Part shown: positions 53,094 to 64,000 of the stretch, piece by piece
How positions within the stretch are numbered: the first letter of the stretch is position 1
How the letters are laid out: every line of letters starts with the position of its first letter
Source of the DNA: Bog-756 sp963703145
Lineage (GTDB): Bacteria > Actinomycetota > Acidimicrobiia > Acidimicrobiales > RAAP-2
Length of the DNA: 64,000 nucleotides
Direction: 5' to 3'
NCBI GenBank assembly: GCA_963703145.1
Contig: OY969793.1
Span: forward strand, 1,426,001-1,490,000
Notes under the pieces: generated by a model
The model's input: only the letters and a program-made list of their open reading frames with translations
The model's database searches: none
Told to the model about the DNA's origin: nothing
Position numbers and translations under genes: made by a program

Positions 53094-53894
53094 GTGCGTG
53101 TGATCGATCTCAACGCCGATGTAGGCGAGGGGGATGTCCTGTCTCCCGGTGATCTCGCCCTCCTCGACACCGTGACCAGTGCCAGCCTGGCGTGCGGCTT
53201 CCACGCCGGCAACCCGTCGGTGATGCGAGAGACGACACGGGCGTGCCTGGAGCGTGGGGTGACCCTCGGGGCCCACGTCTCGTTCCGCGACCGTGCCGGA
53301 TTCGGGCGGCGGGCCCTGGATGTCGACCCGGCCCGACTGGTCGCCGACATCATGGAGCAGTGGGCGCAGCTGTCCGAGGCCGCCGACGCCGAGGGAGGAG
53401 CGGTCTCGTTCGTCAAGCCCCACGGTGCGCTTTACAACCAGATGGGCCGGGACCCCGCGGTCGCCGACGCCGTGGTGGAGGCGCTGGTCCGCACGGCCAC
53501 CGGCATCCTGGTGGCCCAGGCCGGGACGGTGGCGGCGTCGGCAGCCCAGCGCGCCGGCCTGCGGGTGGTGGGCGAGGGATTCCCCGACCGGGGCTACCTG
53601 GCCGATGGACGGCTGGCCGCTCGTGACGAGGTCGGCGCACTGATCGAGGACCCGGCCGACGCCGGTCGCCGGGCCGTGTCGATGGTGCGTCGGGGCGGCG
53701 TCGAGGCCCTCGACGGCACCTGGGCGGCGGTGGCGGCCGAGACCCTGTGCATCCACGGCGACTCCCCCGGTGCCGACCACACGGCCCGGTCCGTGCGCGC
53801 CGCCCTGGAGGCCGACGGCGTAGCCGTACGCCCCTTCGTCCGGGCCGATCGTGCGCCGGACCGAGGGTCCGACCGGGACCCAGGGTCACCATGA
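53094..53894 (+). CDS. pxpA: 5-oxoprolinase subunit A (LamB/YcsF family)
   Basis: 266 residues. With PxpB and PxpC it opens 5-oxoproline (pyroglutamate, a damage product of glutamine) to glutamate using ATP. Family motifs: VIDLNADVGEGD at the start, SLACGFHAGNPSVMRETTRA, SFVKPHGALYNQM and ETLCIHGDSPGA. The GTG at 53094 gives the standard N-terminus; the TTG six codons upstream lies at the -10 box and is rejected. The stop overlaps the pxpBC start (ATGA). A short Arg/Asp-rich tail ends the protein. Confidence 0.93.
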   Translation: MRVIDLNADVGEGDVLSPGDLALLDTVTSASLACGFHAGNPSVMRETTRACLERGVTLGAHVSFRDRAGFGRRALDVDPARLVADIMEQWAQLSEAADAEGGAVSFVKPHGALYNQMGRDPAVADAVVEALVRTATGILVAQAGTVAASAAQRAGLRVVGEGFPDRGYLADGRLAARDEVGALIEDPADAGRRAVSMVRRGGVEALDGTWAAVAAETLCIHGDSPGADHTARSVRAALEADGVAVRPFVRADRAPDRGSDRDPGSP

Positions 53895-55588
53895 CCTCGA
53901 CGGTGACCCCGTTCGGGGACGCCGCCCTCCTGGTCCAGGTGGCCGACGTCAGCCGGGCCCACCAGGTGGCAGCGATCGTGGCCGACGAGGTCGACCGGGG
54001 CCGGGCACCGATCGGGATCACCGAGATCGTGACGGGATTCGCCAGTGTCGTGGTGCACCTGGCCCATCATCCCGACCGGCATGCGATGGCCGTCCCCTGG
54101 TTGGTCGGGCTGGTGTCGGACCTGCCCGGAGACGTGGCGACAGCACCGGGGCCGGGGAGGAGCGGCACCGATGGCACCCCCCTCCGCATCCCGGTCACCT
54201 TCGACGGGCCGGACCTCGAGGAGGTGGCCGACGCCATCGGTGGCACCCCCGCCGAGGTCGCAGCACTCCTGTGCGGAGCGCCGCTCGAGGTGGCCTTCCT
54301 CGGCTTCTCTCCGGGCTTCCCCTACCTCATCGGGCTCCCCGAGCCGTTGGCCGCGGTGGCACGGCGGCCGACGCCCCGACCGTCGGTGCCGGCCGGATCG
54401 GTCGCGGTGGCGGGGGGATACGCCTCGGTCTACCCGCAGTCGACACCGGGAGGCTGGAGGCTGCTCGGCCGGACCCCACTGGCCTTCTTCGACCCCGACC
54501 GCCCCCCGTACGCGCTCCTCCGCCCGGGCGACCGCGTGCGTTTCTGCGCGGTTGACGACGACCGTGCCGCCACGGACGCCACTCGGCCGACGGGCCGGGG
54601 ACCTCTGCGGACGGATGCGGACCGACAGGTCGGGGTGCTCCGCCCCGGGCTCTTGAGCCTGATCGAGGACGCCGGCCGGGTCGGTGTCGCCGGCCTCGGC
54701 GTTCCCACCGCGGGAGCGGCCGACGCCCAGTCGATGGTGCTGGCCAACCGGCTGGTGGGCAACGCCGACGGGGCGGCCGTGATCGAGGTCACCGCGGCCG
54801 GGCCGGCACTGGCGTTCAGCGACGCCGCCCATGTGGCCGTGGTCGGGGTCCGGCCGGACGCGGTCGAGGTGACACTCGACGGGCTGCCCTGCGGGGACGG
54901 GGTGGTGGTCCCGGTGGCCACAGCCCAGGTCATCGATATCGGCGCCGTCCGGATCGGGCTCCGTGCCTACCTGGCCGTGGGCGGCGGTTTCGAGACCCCC
55001 GAAACGCTCGGCTCCCGGTCATCGGACATGCTCTGCGGCCTCGGCCCGGGGCCGCTGATCGAGGGTGACCGTCTCGGCCTCGGCCGTCCGGCCCGGCCCC
55101 GGGGACTCCTGGCTGCGGCTGCGCCCGACCGCCGTGCGCGCCCCGGGGCGCTGCGGGTGCTCCGCGGGCCCCACCCTCTAGAGGACGGTGCCTGGCGCCG
55201 ACTGACCGAGCAGCGCTGGAGGGTCGAGGAGCGGTCCAACCGCATCGGCGTGCGCCTGTCGGGCGACCGACCGGTGGTCGGGGGGGTGGACGGTCCGGCC
55301 CGACCCATGGGCACGGTTCCCTCAACGGGCATGGTCACCGGGGCCATCCAGCTGCCTCCCGACGGCAACCCGATCGTCCTGTTGCCCGACCACGCCACGG
55401 TGGGCGGCTACCCGGTAGTGGCGTGTGTGATCAGCGCCGACGGTCCGGTACTCGGCCAGCTGGCCCCAGGTCAGGCGATCACCCTGGTCGAGGTGAGCCT
55501 GTCGGAGGCCGTGGCGGTCGAGGCCGGCGGTCGGCGGGCCATGGACGCCAGGGTGTCGGGCTGGTTCCCGACCGGTGCTGGCACCTGA
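53891..55588 (+). CDS. pxpBC: 5-oxoprolinase subunits B and C, fused
   Basis: 565 residues. Residues 1-225 are the PxpB/KipI part (allophanate hydrolase subunit 1 fold), with EVAFLGFSPGFPYLIGLPEP and VPAGSVAVAGGYASVYPQST. Residues about 235-565 are the PxpC/KipA part (subunit 2), with GVPTAGAADAQSMVLANRLV, RSNRIGVRLSG and LPDHATVGGYPVVACVI. In most bacteria they are separate genes; the fusion fixes their 1:1 ratio. The ATG at 53891 overlaps pxpA. No amino-acid permease, which often accompanies these genes, is nearby. Confidence 0.93.
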   Translation: MTSTVTPFGDAALLVQVADVSRAHQVAAIVADEVDRGRAPIGITEIVTGFASVVVHLAHHPDRHAMAVPWLVGLVSDLPGDVATAPGPGRSGTDGTPLRIPVTFDGPDLEEVADAIGGTPAEVAALLCGAPLEVAFLGFSPGFPYLIGLPEPLAAVARRPTPRPSVPAGSVAVAGGYASVYPQSTPGGWRLLGRTPLAFFDPDRPPYALLRPGDRVRFCAVDDDRAATDATRPTGRGPLRTDADRQVGVLRPGLLSLIEDAGRVGVAGLGVPTAGAADAQSMVLANRLVGNADGAAVIEVTAAGPALAFSDAAHVAVVGVRPDAVEVTLDGLPCGDGVVVPVATAQVIDIGAVRIGLRAYLAVGGGFETPETLGSRSSDMLCGLGPGPLIEGDRLGLGRPARPRGLLAAAAPDRRARPGALRVLRGPHPLEDGAWRRLTEQRWRVEERSNRIGVRLSGDRPVVGGVDGPARPMGTVPSTGMVTGAIQLPPDGNPIVLLPDHATVGGYPVVACVISADGPVLGQLAPGQAITLVEVSLSEAVAVEAGGRRAMDARVSGWFPTGAGT

Positions 55589-55678
55589 CCACCGGCTCAC
55601 CGCGTCGCGTGGACGTGGCGAGCCCCCCACCCGCCGCCGTGCCAGCATGGTCCCCGGGGCGCGGCCCTGCAGAGAACC

Positions 55679-55700
55679 GGCGGGGCCCGAGGGCCCCGCC
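55679..55700. terminator. GC-rich hairpin after pxpBC
   Basis: Arms GGCGGGGCC and GGCCCCGCC (nine perfect pairs, 4-base loop) lie between pxpBC and the next gene, just before its ribosome binding site. It may end the pxp transcript or act as an attenuator for the following gene; there is no T-run. Confidence 0.5.
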
Positions 55701-55718
55701 CAGTGAGAGGAGTCACCA

Positions 55719-56321
55719 GTGGGCGAGGGAGAACAACCGGCGACCGGCGGACCGGGCACAGACGACGACAGCGGCCTGTTCCAGTCGAGGGAGGACGGCC
55801 AGCTCCACTTCATCCAGTCGACGGCGGCGACCACCTTCCCGGTCACGGCACCCGAGAACGCAACGCCCCTCGAGGAGGACGAGCCCGAGGGGGTCATCCC
55901 GCCCAGCCCCCTGTGGGCCATGAAGGAACGGCGACACGAACAGTGGTTCCACTTCGGCCACCCCGAGCGCATCCGGGTCGCCCTCGGCACCGGTGACGCC
56001 ACGGTCTACGCCATCGACGACGGCAGCCACCACTGCATGATCGGACGCCGGGTGGGGGCCACGCTCGACGGATGCGTCTACTCCCTGGTGGCTCGGGTGA
56101 CCAAGGCCACCTACGAGTCGCTGGCGTCGGGCGCCGTCGACGGGGCCCAGGCCTTCCTGGCCGCCACCGAGGCCGGGTTGAGTGGCACGGTGGAGGACCC
56201 CGGGGTCTCCAACGTGTTCGACGTGGACTACTACCAGCACGCCGACGAGATCCCCACGGCCTACCTGCCGCCGCAAGCCTTCATCGAGTTCGCCGAGGAC
56301 CTGCCCTCCGCCGACCGCTGA
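55719..56321 (+). CDS. hypothetical protein, 200 aa
   Basis: I do not recognise this family. The N-terminal 65 residues are acidic and probably disordered (GEGEQPATGGPGTDDDSG, LEEDEPEGVIPPSP). The rest looks folded: HEQWFHFGHPERIRVALGTG, TVYAIDDGSHHCMIGRRVG, CVYSLVARVTKATYESLASG, and an acidic C-terminus with FIEFAEDLPSADR. There are two cysteines and a His-rich patch (HH) but no known catalytic signature. The GTG start has an excellent ribosome binding site (AGAGGAG, six bases away). It converges on pyrF with only four bases between stops. Confidence 0.75.
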   Translation: MGEGEQPATGGPGTDDDSGLFQSREDGQLHFIQSTAATTFPVTAPENATPLEEDEPEGVIPPSPLWAMKERRHEQWFHFGHPERIRVALGTGDATVYAIDDGSHHCMIGRRVGATLDGCVYSLVARVTKATYESLASGAVDGAQAFLAATEAGLSGTVEDPGVSNVFDVDYYQHADEIPTAYLPPQAFIEFAEDLPSADR

Positions 56322-56325
56322 GCAG

Positions 56326-57192
56326 CTACGCCAGTGCTGCGCCCATCTCGTCGCGTGCCTGGCGGGCGGCATCGGCCAATGACGTGACGTTCGGGCCGGC
56401 CGACAGGATCGAGCGGGACGCGCTGGCCAGCACCGACCCCGGTGGGCAGCCCCCAAAGAGCCTGGCCACCTCGGTCGGGCCTGCGCCTTGGGCCCCGACC
56501 CCCGGTGCCAGCACCACGCCCCCGAGGCCGGCCAGGGCAAACGCCGATGGATCGAGCGTGGCCCCGACCACGGCGCCCACGGTGCCCGGGGGTACCCCGC
56601 CGCCGGCGTTCAGTGCGGCGATCTCGCCCAGCAGCCAGTCCTCGACGGCCGGGCCCTTCCCTCCGTCGATGCGGGCCTCTTGGAGGACGCGGCCTTCGGG
56701 GTTGGAGCTCCGCACCACGACGATGACGCCCCGCCCAGTGGCACCGGCCAGGTCGAAGAGGGGCTGGAGGGCGCCGATGCCCAGATACGCCACCGCGGTC
56801 ACCGCGTCGGCGGCCAACGTGCTGTCGGGGTCGAGCCAGGCCGAGGCGTAGGCCTCCATCGTGGAACCGATGTCGCCCCGCTTGGCGTCGCCGATGACTA
56901 AGAGGCCGGCGGCGCGGGCCCCGGCGATCACCGCTTCGTAGGCGGCCAGGCCCGCCGCGCCGCATCGCTCGAAGAAGGCCACCTGGGGCTTGACCACCGG
57001 CACCTCGCCGGCGAAGGCCTCGACACAGCGCAGCCCGAACTGGCGGAGGCCGCCGGCATCAGTGGGTAGGCCCCAGCGCTCGAGCAGGGAGGCCGACGGG
57101 TCGATGCCGGCGCACAGCGGACCGGTGGCCGCCACCGCCGTCGCCACACGGGCCGAGAACGACGGGGTTGGCGGGGGGCTCGGTTCAGCCAT
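56326..57192 (-). CDS. pyrF: orotidine 5'-phosphate decarboxylase, type 2
   Basis: The last step to UMP. 288 residues of the long (type 2) form common in actinobacteria. The catalytic Asp/Lys tetrad is in LVIGDAKRGDIGSTMEAYAS near 95-115; VVKPQVAFFERCG and GVVLAPGVGAQGAGPTEVA (phosphate loop) are also present. The ATG at 57192 sits in the 8-base overlap ATGGCTGA with the pyrD stop. It is the end of the pyr operon; in mycobacteria pyrF directly precedes genes near mihF, whereas here the pxp genes intervene. Confidence 0.94.
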   Translation of the reverse strand: MAEPSPPPTPSFSARVATAVAATGPLCAGIDPSASLLERWGLPTDAGGLRQFGLRCVEAFAGEVPVVKPQVAFFERCGAAGLAAYEAVIAGARAAGLLVIGDAKRGDIGSTMEAYASAWLDPDSTLAADAVTAVAYLGIGALQPLFDLAGATGRGVIVVVRSSNPEGRVLQEARIDGGKGPAVEDWLLGEIAALNAGGGVPPGTVGAVVGATLDPSAFALAGLGGVVLAPGVGAQGAGPTEVARLFGGCPPGSVLASASRSILSAGPNVTSLADAARQARDEMGAALA

Positions 57193-58176
57193 GGGCCACT
57201 CCTTGCAGATCACGGATCGACCGGACGCCGTGGCGCGAGCACCACGTCTCCATCTGGGCCAGGACCCTCGATGGCGCACGAGGATCCCGGAAGGTGGCCG
57301 TGCCCACCTGCACGGCGTCGGCGCCCGCCATCACCAACTCGATGGCGTCGGTGCCGGTCATGATCCCGCCCACCCCGATGATGGCAGCGCCTGGATGGGC
57401 GGCCCGCACGTCGAACACCGCCCGCACCGCCACCGGGTGGACCGCAGGGCCCGACAACCCGCCGCCCAAGGGTCCCGAGCCGAGCAGCGGTCGGCGGTCC
57501 TCCACGTCGATGGCCATGGCCAAGACCGTGTTGACCAGGGTCACCGCCTCGGCCCCTGCCCCGAGTGCCGCACCGGCCACCTCGGCCAGGTCGGCCACCG
57601 TGGGGCTGAGCTTGGCCCACCGAGGGATCCCCGGGCACCCCTCCCCCACCGCCGCCACCACCTCGGCGGTGGCGGTCGGCGAATGAGCGAACATCCGCCG
57701 GCGGTCCTCCAGGTTCGGACAGCTCACGTTGACCTCGAGGGCGGCGATCCCCGGAACGCCCGATAAGGCGGAGGCCGCCTTGGCGAAGTCCTCGACCCGT
57801 TGGCCCCAGATGCTCACCACCACCGTGGCGCCGGCCACCACCAGTCGGGGGAGGTCCTCGGCGATCCAGGCCTCGACGCCGGGACCTTGGAGGCCCACGC
57901 TGTTGAGCATGCCCATCGCCGTCTGGTGGACTCGGGGCGCGGGGTTGCCGGGCCACGGCTCCACCGACAGCGACTTGACCACCACCGCGCCGAGCGAGGC
58001 CAACGGGAAGTAGGCGTTGAGCTCGTCGGCGTGCCCGGCGGTGCCCGAGGCCGTCATGACCGGGTTGGCCAGGTGGAGCGATCCCACCTCGACCGACAGA
58101 TCGACATCACCGGCGACCAGTGCCCGCCACGCGCCGCGCAGGCGGTCCGAGCCACCCCGGCCGTCGGGGCCCGGGC

Positions 58177-58180
<4 letters not shown>
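57185..58180 (-). CDS. pyrD: dihydroorotate dehydrogenase, class 1 type
   Basis: It oxidises dihydroorotate to orotate with FMN. 331 residues; the active-site loop NVSCPNLEDRRRMF has Cys as base, which marks class 1 (class 2 has Ser), so the enzyme should be soluble. Other parts: GTAGHADELNAYFPLASLGA, VKSLSVEPWPGNPAPRV and IIGVGGIMTGTDAIELVMAG. Class 1B enzymes need a PyrK flavin/iron-sulfur partner, which is not encoded here, so the electron acceptor is unclear. The GTG at 58180 overlaps the carB stop (GTGA) and is the first possible start. Confidence 0.92.
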
Positions 58181-61490
<3,310 letters not shown>

Positions 61491-61491
<1 letters not shown>

Positions 61492-62636
61492 CAGGCACCC
61501 ACCCCGCTGCCCACACCATGGCGGGCCCTGGCGCCGGTGGCGTCCATCAGCGCCCGGAACTCCTCGAATAGGTAGCGGGCGTCGTGGGGACCGGGCCCGG
61601 CCTCGGGGTGGTACTGGACACTGAAGACCGGGGCCGACCTCCCGGCAATGCCCTCGATGACCCCGTCATTGAGGTTGAGGTGGGTCACGTCGGCGGCATC
61701 GACCGTCCCCTCGGCCACCGCGTAGTTGTGGTTCTGCGAGGTGATCTCCACCCGTCCAGTGGCCAGGCGCTGCACCGGGTGGTTGCCGCCGTGGTGGCCG
61801 AAGGGCAGCTTGTAGGTCGTGCCGCCGAGCGCGGTGGCCAGGAGCTGGTGGCCCAGGCAGATGCCGAACACCGGCACCGTGCCCAGGTGGGCCAGGGTGG
61901 CGATCTCGGCCACCACCGCGGGGAGGGCGGCGGGGTCGCCTGGGCCGTTGGACAAAAAGATGCCGTCCGGCTCGAGCCCCAGCACGTGGTCGGCGGGTGT
62001 GGACGCCGGGACCACGGTGACGGTGGCCAGCTCGCCGAGCTGGCGGAGCATGGCCTCTTTGACCCCGAAGTCGTAGGCCACCACCCGGTACGGACCGGAC
62101 CCCCGGACATAGGGCGCAGCGGTGGTCACGGTGGAGACCAGGTCCCGACCGTCGGTGGTGGGCGCACCGGCCGCAGCCTCGGCCAGCTCGGCTTCGGGCG
62201 CGGTGCCAAAGGCACAGGGCATGGCCCCTCGGTCCCGGAGGTGGCGCGTCAGCCGGCGGGTGTCGACGCCGCTGATGCCGGGCACACCGAAACGGACCAG
62301 GAACTCCTCCAGTGACTCGGTTGACCGCCAGCTGCTGGGCCGGTCGCACAGGTCACGGACGATCACCCCGCGGCAGTAGGGCCGGCTGGCCTCGTCGTCG
62401 GTGGGGTTCACCCCGTAGTTGCCGATGTGGGGATAGGTGAAGGCGATGACCTGCCCGGCGTAGGAGGGGTCGGTGATCACCTCTTGGTAGCCCGAGAGCA
62501 CGGTGTTGAACACCGCCTCGCCGGTGGACACGCCACCTTCGGGGATGGCGCCGATGGCCTCGCCTTCGAAGACCGCACCGTCGGCCAGCACCAGGCGGGC
62601 CTCGGGCCGGGGGTCGATGCCGTTGCGCCCGGTCAC
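61491..62636 (-). CDS. carA: carbamoyl-phosphate synthase, small subunit (glutaminase)
   Basis: 381 residues. The N-terminal domain starts ARLVLADGAVFEGEAIGAIP; the class I glutamine amidotransferase domain has the nucleophile Cys in PVFGICLGHQLLATALGG and the His-Glu pair in SVQYHPEAGPGPHDARYLFE. It releases ammonia from glutamine and passes it to CarB. The GTG start overlaps the pyrC stop (GTGA). The order pyrB-pyrC-carA-carB is conserved in actinobacteria. Confidence 0.97.
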
Positions 62637-63952
62637 CGCTGCGCCTCGCCGTCGATGACCACCGGCTCACCCCGGTAGACGGTGTGGCGGACCTGGCCGG
62701 TGAGCGTGCGTCCCCCGTAGGGCGAGTTGCGGCTTCGGCTGGCGAGGGCGGCCGGGTCCACCGTCCAGGTGGCCGTGGGGTCGATGACGCACAGGTTGGC
62801 GGCCGCTCCGGGCGCGATCGTGCCACCCTGCCCGCCGCCGTTGGCCGGGTCCAGCCGGCAGATGACGGCCGGCTGCCAGCTGAGGAGGGCCAGCACCCGG
62901 GCCACTGGCAGGCCGAGCTCGGTGATGGCCAGGGCCAAGGCCGTCTGGAGACCCAGCATCCCCGGCGGCGCCTGGTCGAAGGGGAGGTCCTTCAGCTCGG
63001 GGGCGTGGGGGGCGTGGTCGGTGGCGATGGCGTCGATGGTCCCGTCGGCCAGACCGGCCTTCACCGCGTCCACGTCGGACTGGGGCCGGAGGGGCGGGTT
63101 GACCCGGAACACCGGGTCGTAGCCCGCTGTGCACCCGTCGGTGAGCGAGAAGTGATGGGGGGCGGCCTCGGCCGTCACCGCCAGACCATCGGCCTTGGCC
63201 CGCCGCACGAGTTCGATGGAGGCCGCCGTGGACAGGTGCAGGAAGTGGATGCGACCGCCCGTGGCCCGGGCCAGGGCGATGTCCCGCGCCACCATGACCT
63301 CCTCGGCCAGGGCCGGCATGCCGGGAAGGCCCAGCCGGCTCGACCACGCCCCCTCGTGCATGGCACCGTTGGCCGCCAGCGTGCCGTCCTCGCAGTGCTG
63401 GGCCAGGGTCACGTCCAGGCCCCGGGCGTACTCGAAGGCACGGCGCATGAGTCCGGCCGACTGCACACCGGCACCGTCGTCGGTGAACAGCCGGACCCCG
63501 AGCCCGGCGAGTTCGGCCATGGGGGCCAGCCGCTCGCCGGCCCGGTCGACGGTGATGGCGCCGGCCACCGCCACCTGGGCGGTGGCCTTGGCTCCGAGCT
63601 CGAAGACGTTGCGGACTGCCTCGGCCGAGTCGAGAGCCGGCTCGGTGTTGGGCATGGCCACCACCGCGGTGAACCCGCCCAGGGCCGCCGCCCGGGCACC
63701 CGTTTCGATGGTCTCGGACTCCTCGCGGCCCGGCTGGCGGAGGTGGGTGTGGAGGTCGACCAGCCCCGGAGCCACCACACAACCACCGGCGTCCAGCTCC
63801 AACGCACCCCGAGGCAGATCCAGGCCCGCTTGCACGGCCACCACCGCACCGTCGTCCACCAGCACGTCGGCCGACCGCTCCCCGGTCTGGTCGATGACTG
63901 TGCCGCCCCGGAGGAGCAGCGCTGGCCGGGTTCCGACCTGGGGCTCAGCCAC
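62633..63952 (-). CDS. pyrC: dihydroorotase, type I
   Basis: Zinc amidohydrolase of 439 residues forming dihydroorotate from carbamoyl aspartate. Metal ligands in GLVDLHTHLRQPGREESETI, a third His in FLHLSTAASIELVRRAKADG and the catalytic Asp in DAIATDHAPHAPELKDLPFD. The start is GTG at 63952, which lies in the 8-base overlap GTGGCTGA with the pyrB stop and gives MAEPQVGTRPALLLRGG. A GTG seven codons upstream (63973) is possible but would lie deeper in pyrB. Confidence 0.95.
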   Translation of the reverse strand: MAEPQVGTRPALLLRGGTVIDQTGERSADVLVDDGAVVAVQAGLDLPRGALELDAGGCVVAPGLVDLHTHLRQPGREESETIETGARAAALGGFTAVVAMPNTEPALDSAEAVRNVFELGAKATAQVAVAGAITVDRAGERLAPMAELAGLGVRLFTDDGAGVQSAGLMRRAFEYARGLDVTLAQHCEDGTLAANGAMHEGAWSSRLGLPGMPALAEEVMVARDIALARATGGRIHFLHLSTAASIELVRRAKADGLAVTAEAAPHHFSLTDGCTAGYDPVFRVNPPLRPQSDVDAVKAGLADGTIDAIATDHAPHAPELKDLPFDQAPPGMLGLQTALALAITELGLPVARVLALLSWQPAVICRLDPANGGGQGGTIAPGAAANLCVIDPTATWTVDPAALASRSRNSPYGGRTLTGQVRHTVYRGEPVVIDGEAQR

Positions 63953-64000
63953 GGAGGACCCCCTCGCGGGCACCCTGACCGAGGAGCAGGAACAAGACGG
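63945..64000 (-). CDS. pyrB: aspartate carbamoyltransferase, last 17 codons (partial)
   Basis: The end of a frame entering from the right edge reads VLFLLLGQGAREGVLRG, then tga. A hydrophobic helix of this kind (xVLFLLLG) closes PyrB proteins, and the position before pyrC is where pyrB stands in actinobacterial pyr operons. Only 17 residues are visible, so the call rests mainly on context. The stop overlaps the pyrC start. Confidence 0.7.
   Translation of the reverse strand, partial: VLFLLLGQGAREGVLRG

Overview
The window is about 64 kb of a high-GC actinobacterial chromosome. The 16S rRNA, linked 16S-23S-5S rRNA order, frequent GTG starts, an mIHF-type nucleoid protein, and two gene orders also known from Mycobacterium (infC-rpmI-rplT-tsnR-pheS-pheT next to argCJBDFRGH; and pyr genes, mihF-gmk-rpoZ-coaBC-metK-priA-def-fmt-rpe-rib) all fit Actinobacteria. 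The overall look suggests class Acidimicrobiia, but that rank is inference from sequence memory and was not computed. I see no transposase, integrase, CRISPR array, phage gene or tRNA gene; almost everything is housekeeping.

Layout. 1-5.1 kb: small accessory genes (end of a Cys-pair repeat protein, GNAT acetyltransferase, DUF2516 membrane protein, a frameshifted PaaI-type thioesterase, a lipoprotein, several unknown small proteins, DUF1697). 5.2-10.7 kb, minus strand: 2-oxoacid:ferredoxin oxidoreductase korB-korA, an archaeal-type class I fructose-bisphosphate aldolase, and a TPR protein. 10.9-13.1 kb, plus strand: EfeO-like imelysin lipoprotein coupled to a Tat-exported DyP peroxidase (EfeB). 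13.1-18.7 kb, minus strand: a complete rrn operon with promoter, boxA, processing stalks and terminator. 18.8-20.8 kb: DipZ-like CcdA/thioredoxin protein. 20.9-29.5 kb, minus strand: argC-J-B-D-F-R-G-H, tightly overlapped, behind a double ARG-box operator. 29.7-31.6 kb, plus strand: an unknown protein and a frameshifted FAD oxidoreductase. 31.7-37.9 kb, minus strand: infC-rpmI-rplT-tsnR-pheS-pheT, with infC apparently starting at AUA. 38-40.4 kb, plus strand: DUF1844-like protein and an MFS transporter whose tail overlaps, antisense, the proline-rich tail of a cold-shock-like protein. 40-53 kb, minus strand: hisG, ribH, ribBA, ribD, rpe, fmt, def, priA, metK, coaBC, rpoZ, gmk, mihF. 53.1-56.3 kb, plus strand: 5-oxoprolinase genes pxpA and a pxpB-pxpC fusion, then an unknown protein. 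56.3-64 kb, minus strand: pyrimidine operon pyrB(partial)-pyrC-carA-carB-pyrD-pyrF.

How it works together. The arg and pyr operons share carbamoyl phosphate (made by CarAB, used by ArgF and PyrB). The arg operon carries its own repressor, ArgR, and ARG boxes lie over its promoter. Consecutive genes in the operons are joined by ATGA, GTGA or 8-base ATGGCTGA/GTGGCTGA overlaps, implying translational coupling. Many first genes of transcription units have no Shine-Dalgarno sequence but a TAnnnT (-10) box 6-8 bases before the start codon, indicating leaderless mRNAs.

Three genes (thioesterase, FAD oxidoreductase, ribH 3' end), and possibly the coaBC start, are broken or shifted by a single base, mostly in or beside G/C runs. 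This may be assembly error rather than biology. No clearly new defence, mobile or biosynthetic system is visible. The points most worth a second look are the leaderless promoter set, the infC AUA start and its structured leader, the ARG operator, and the antisense overlap of two low-complexity protein tails.
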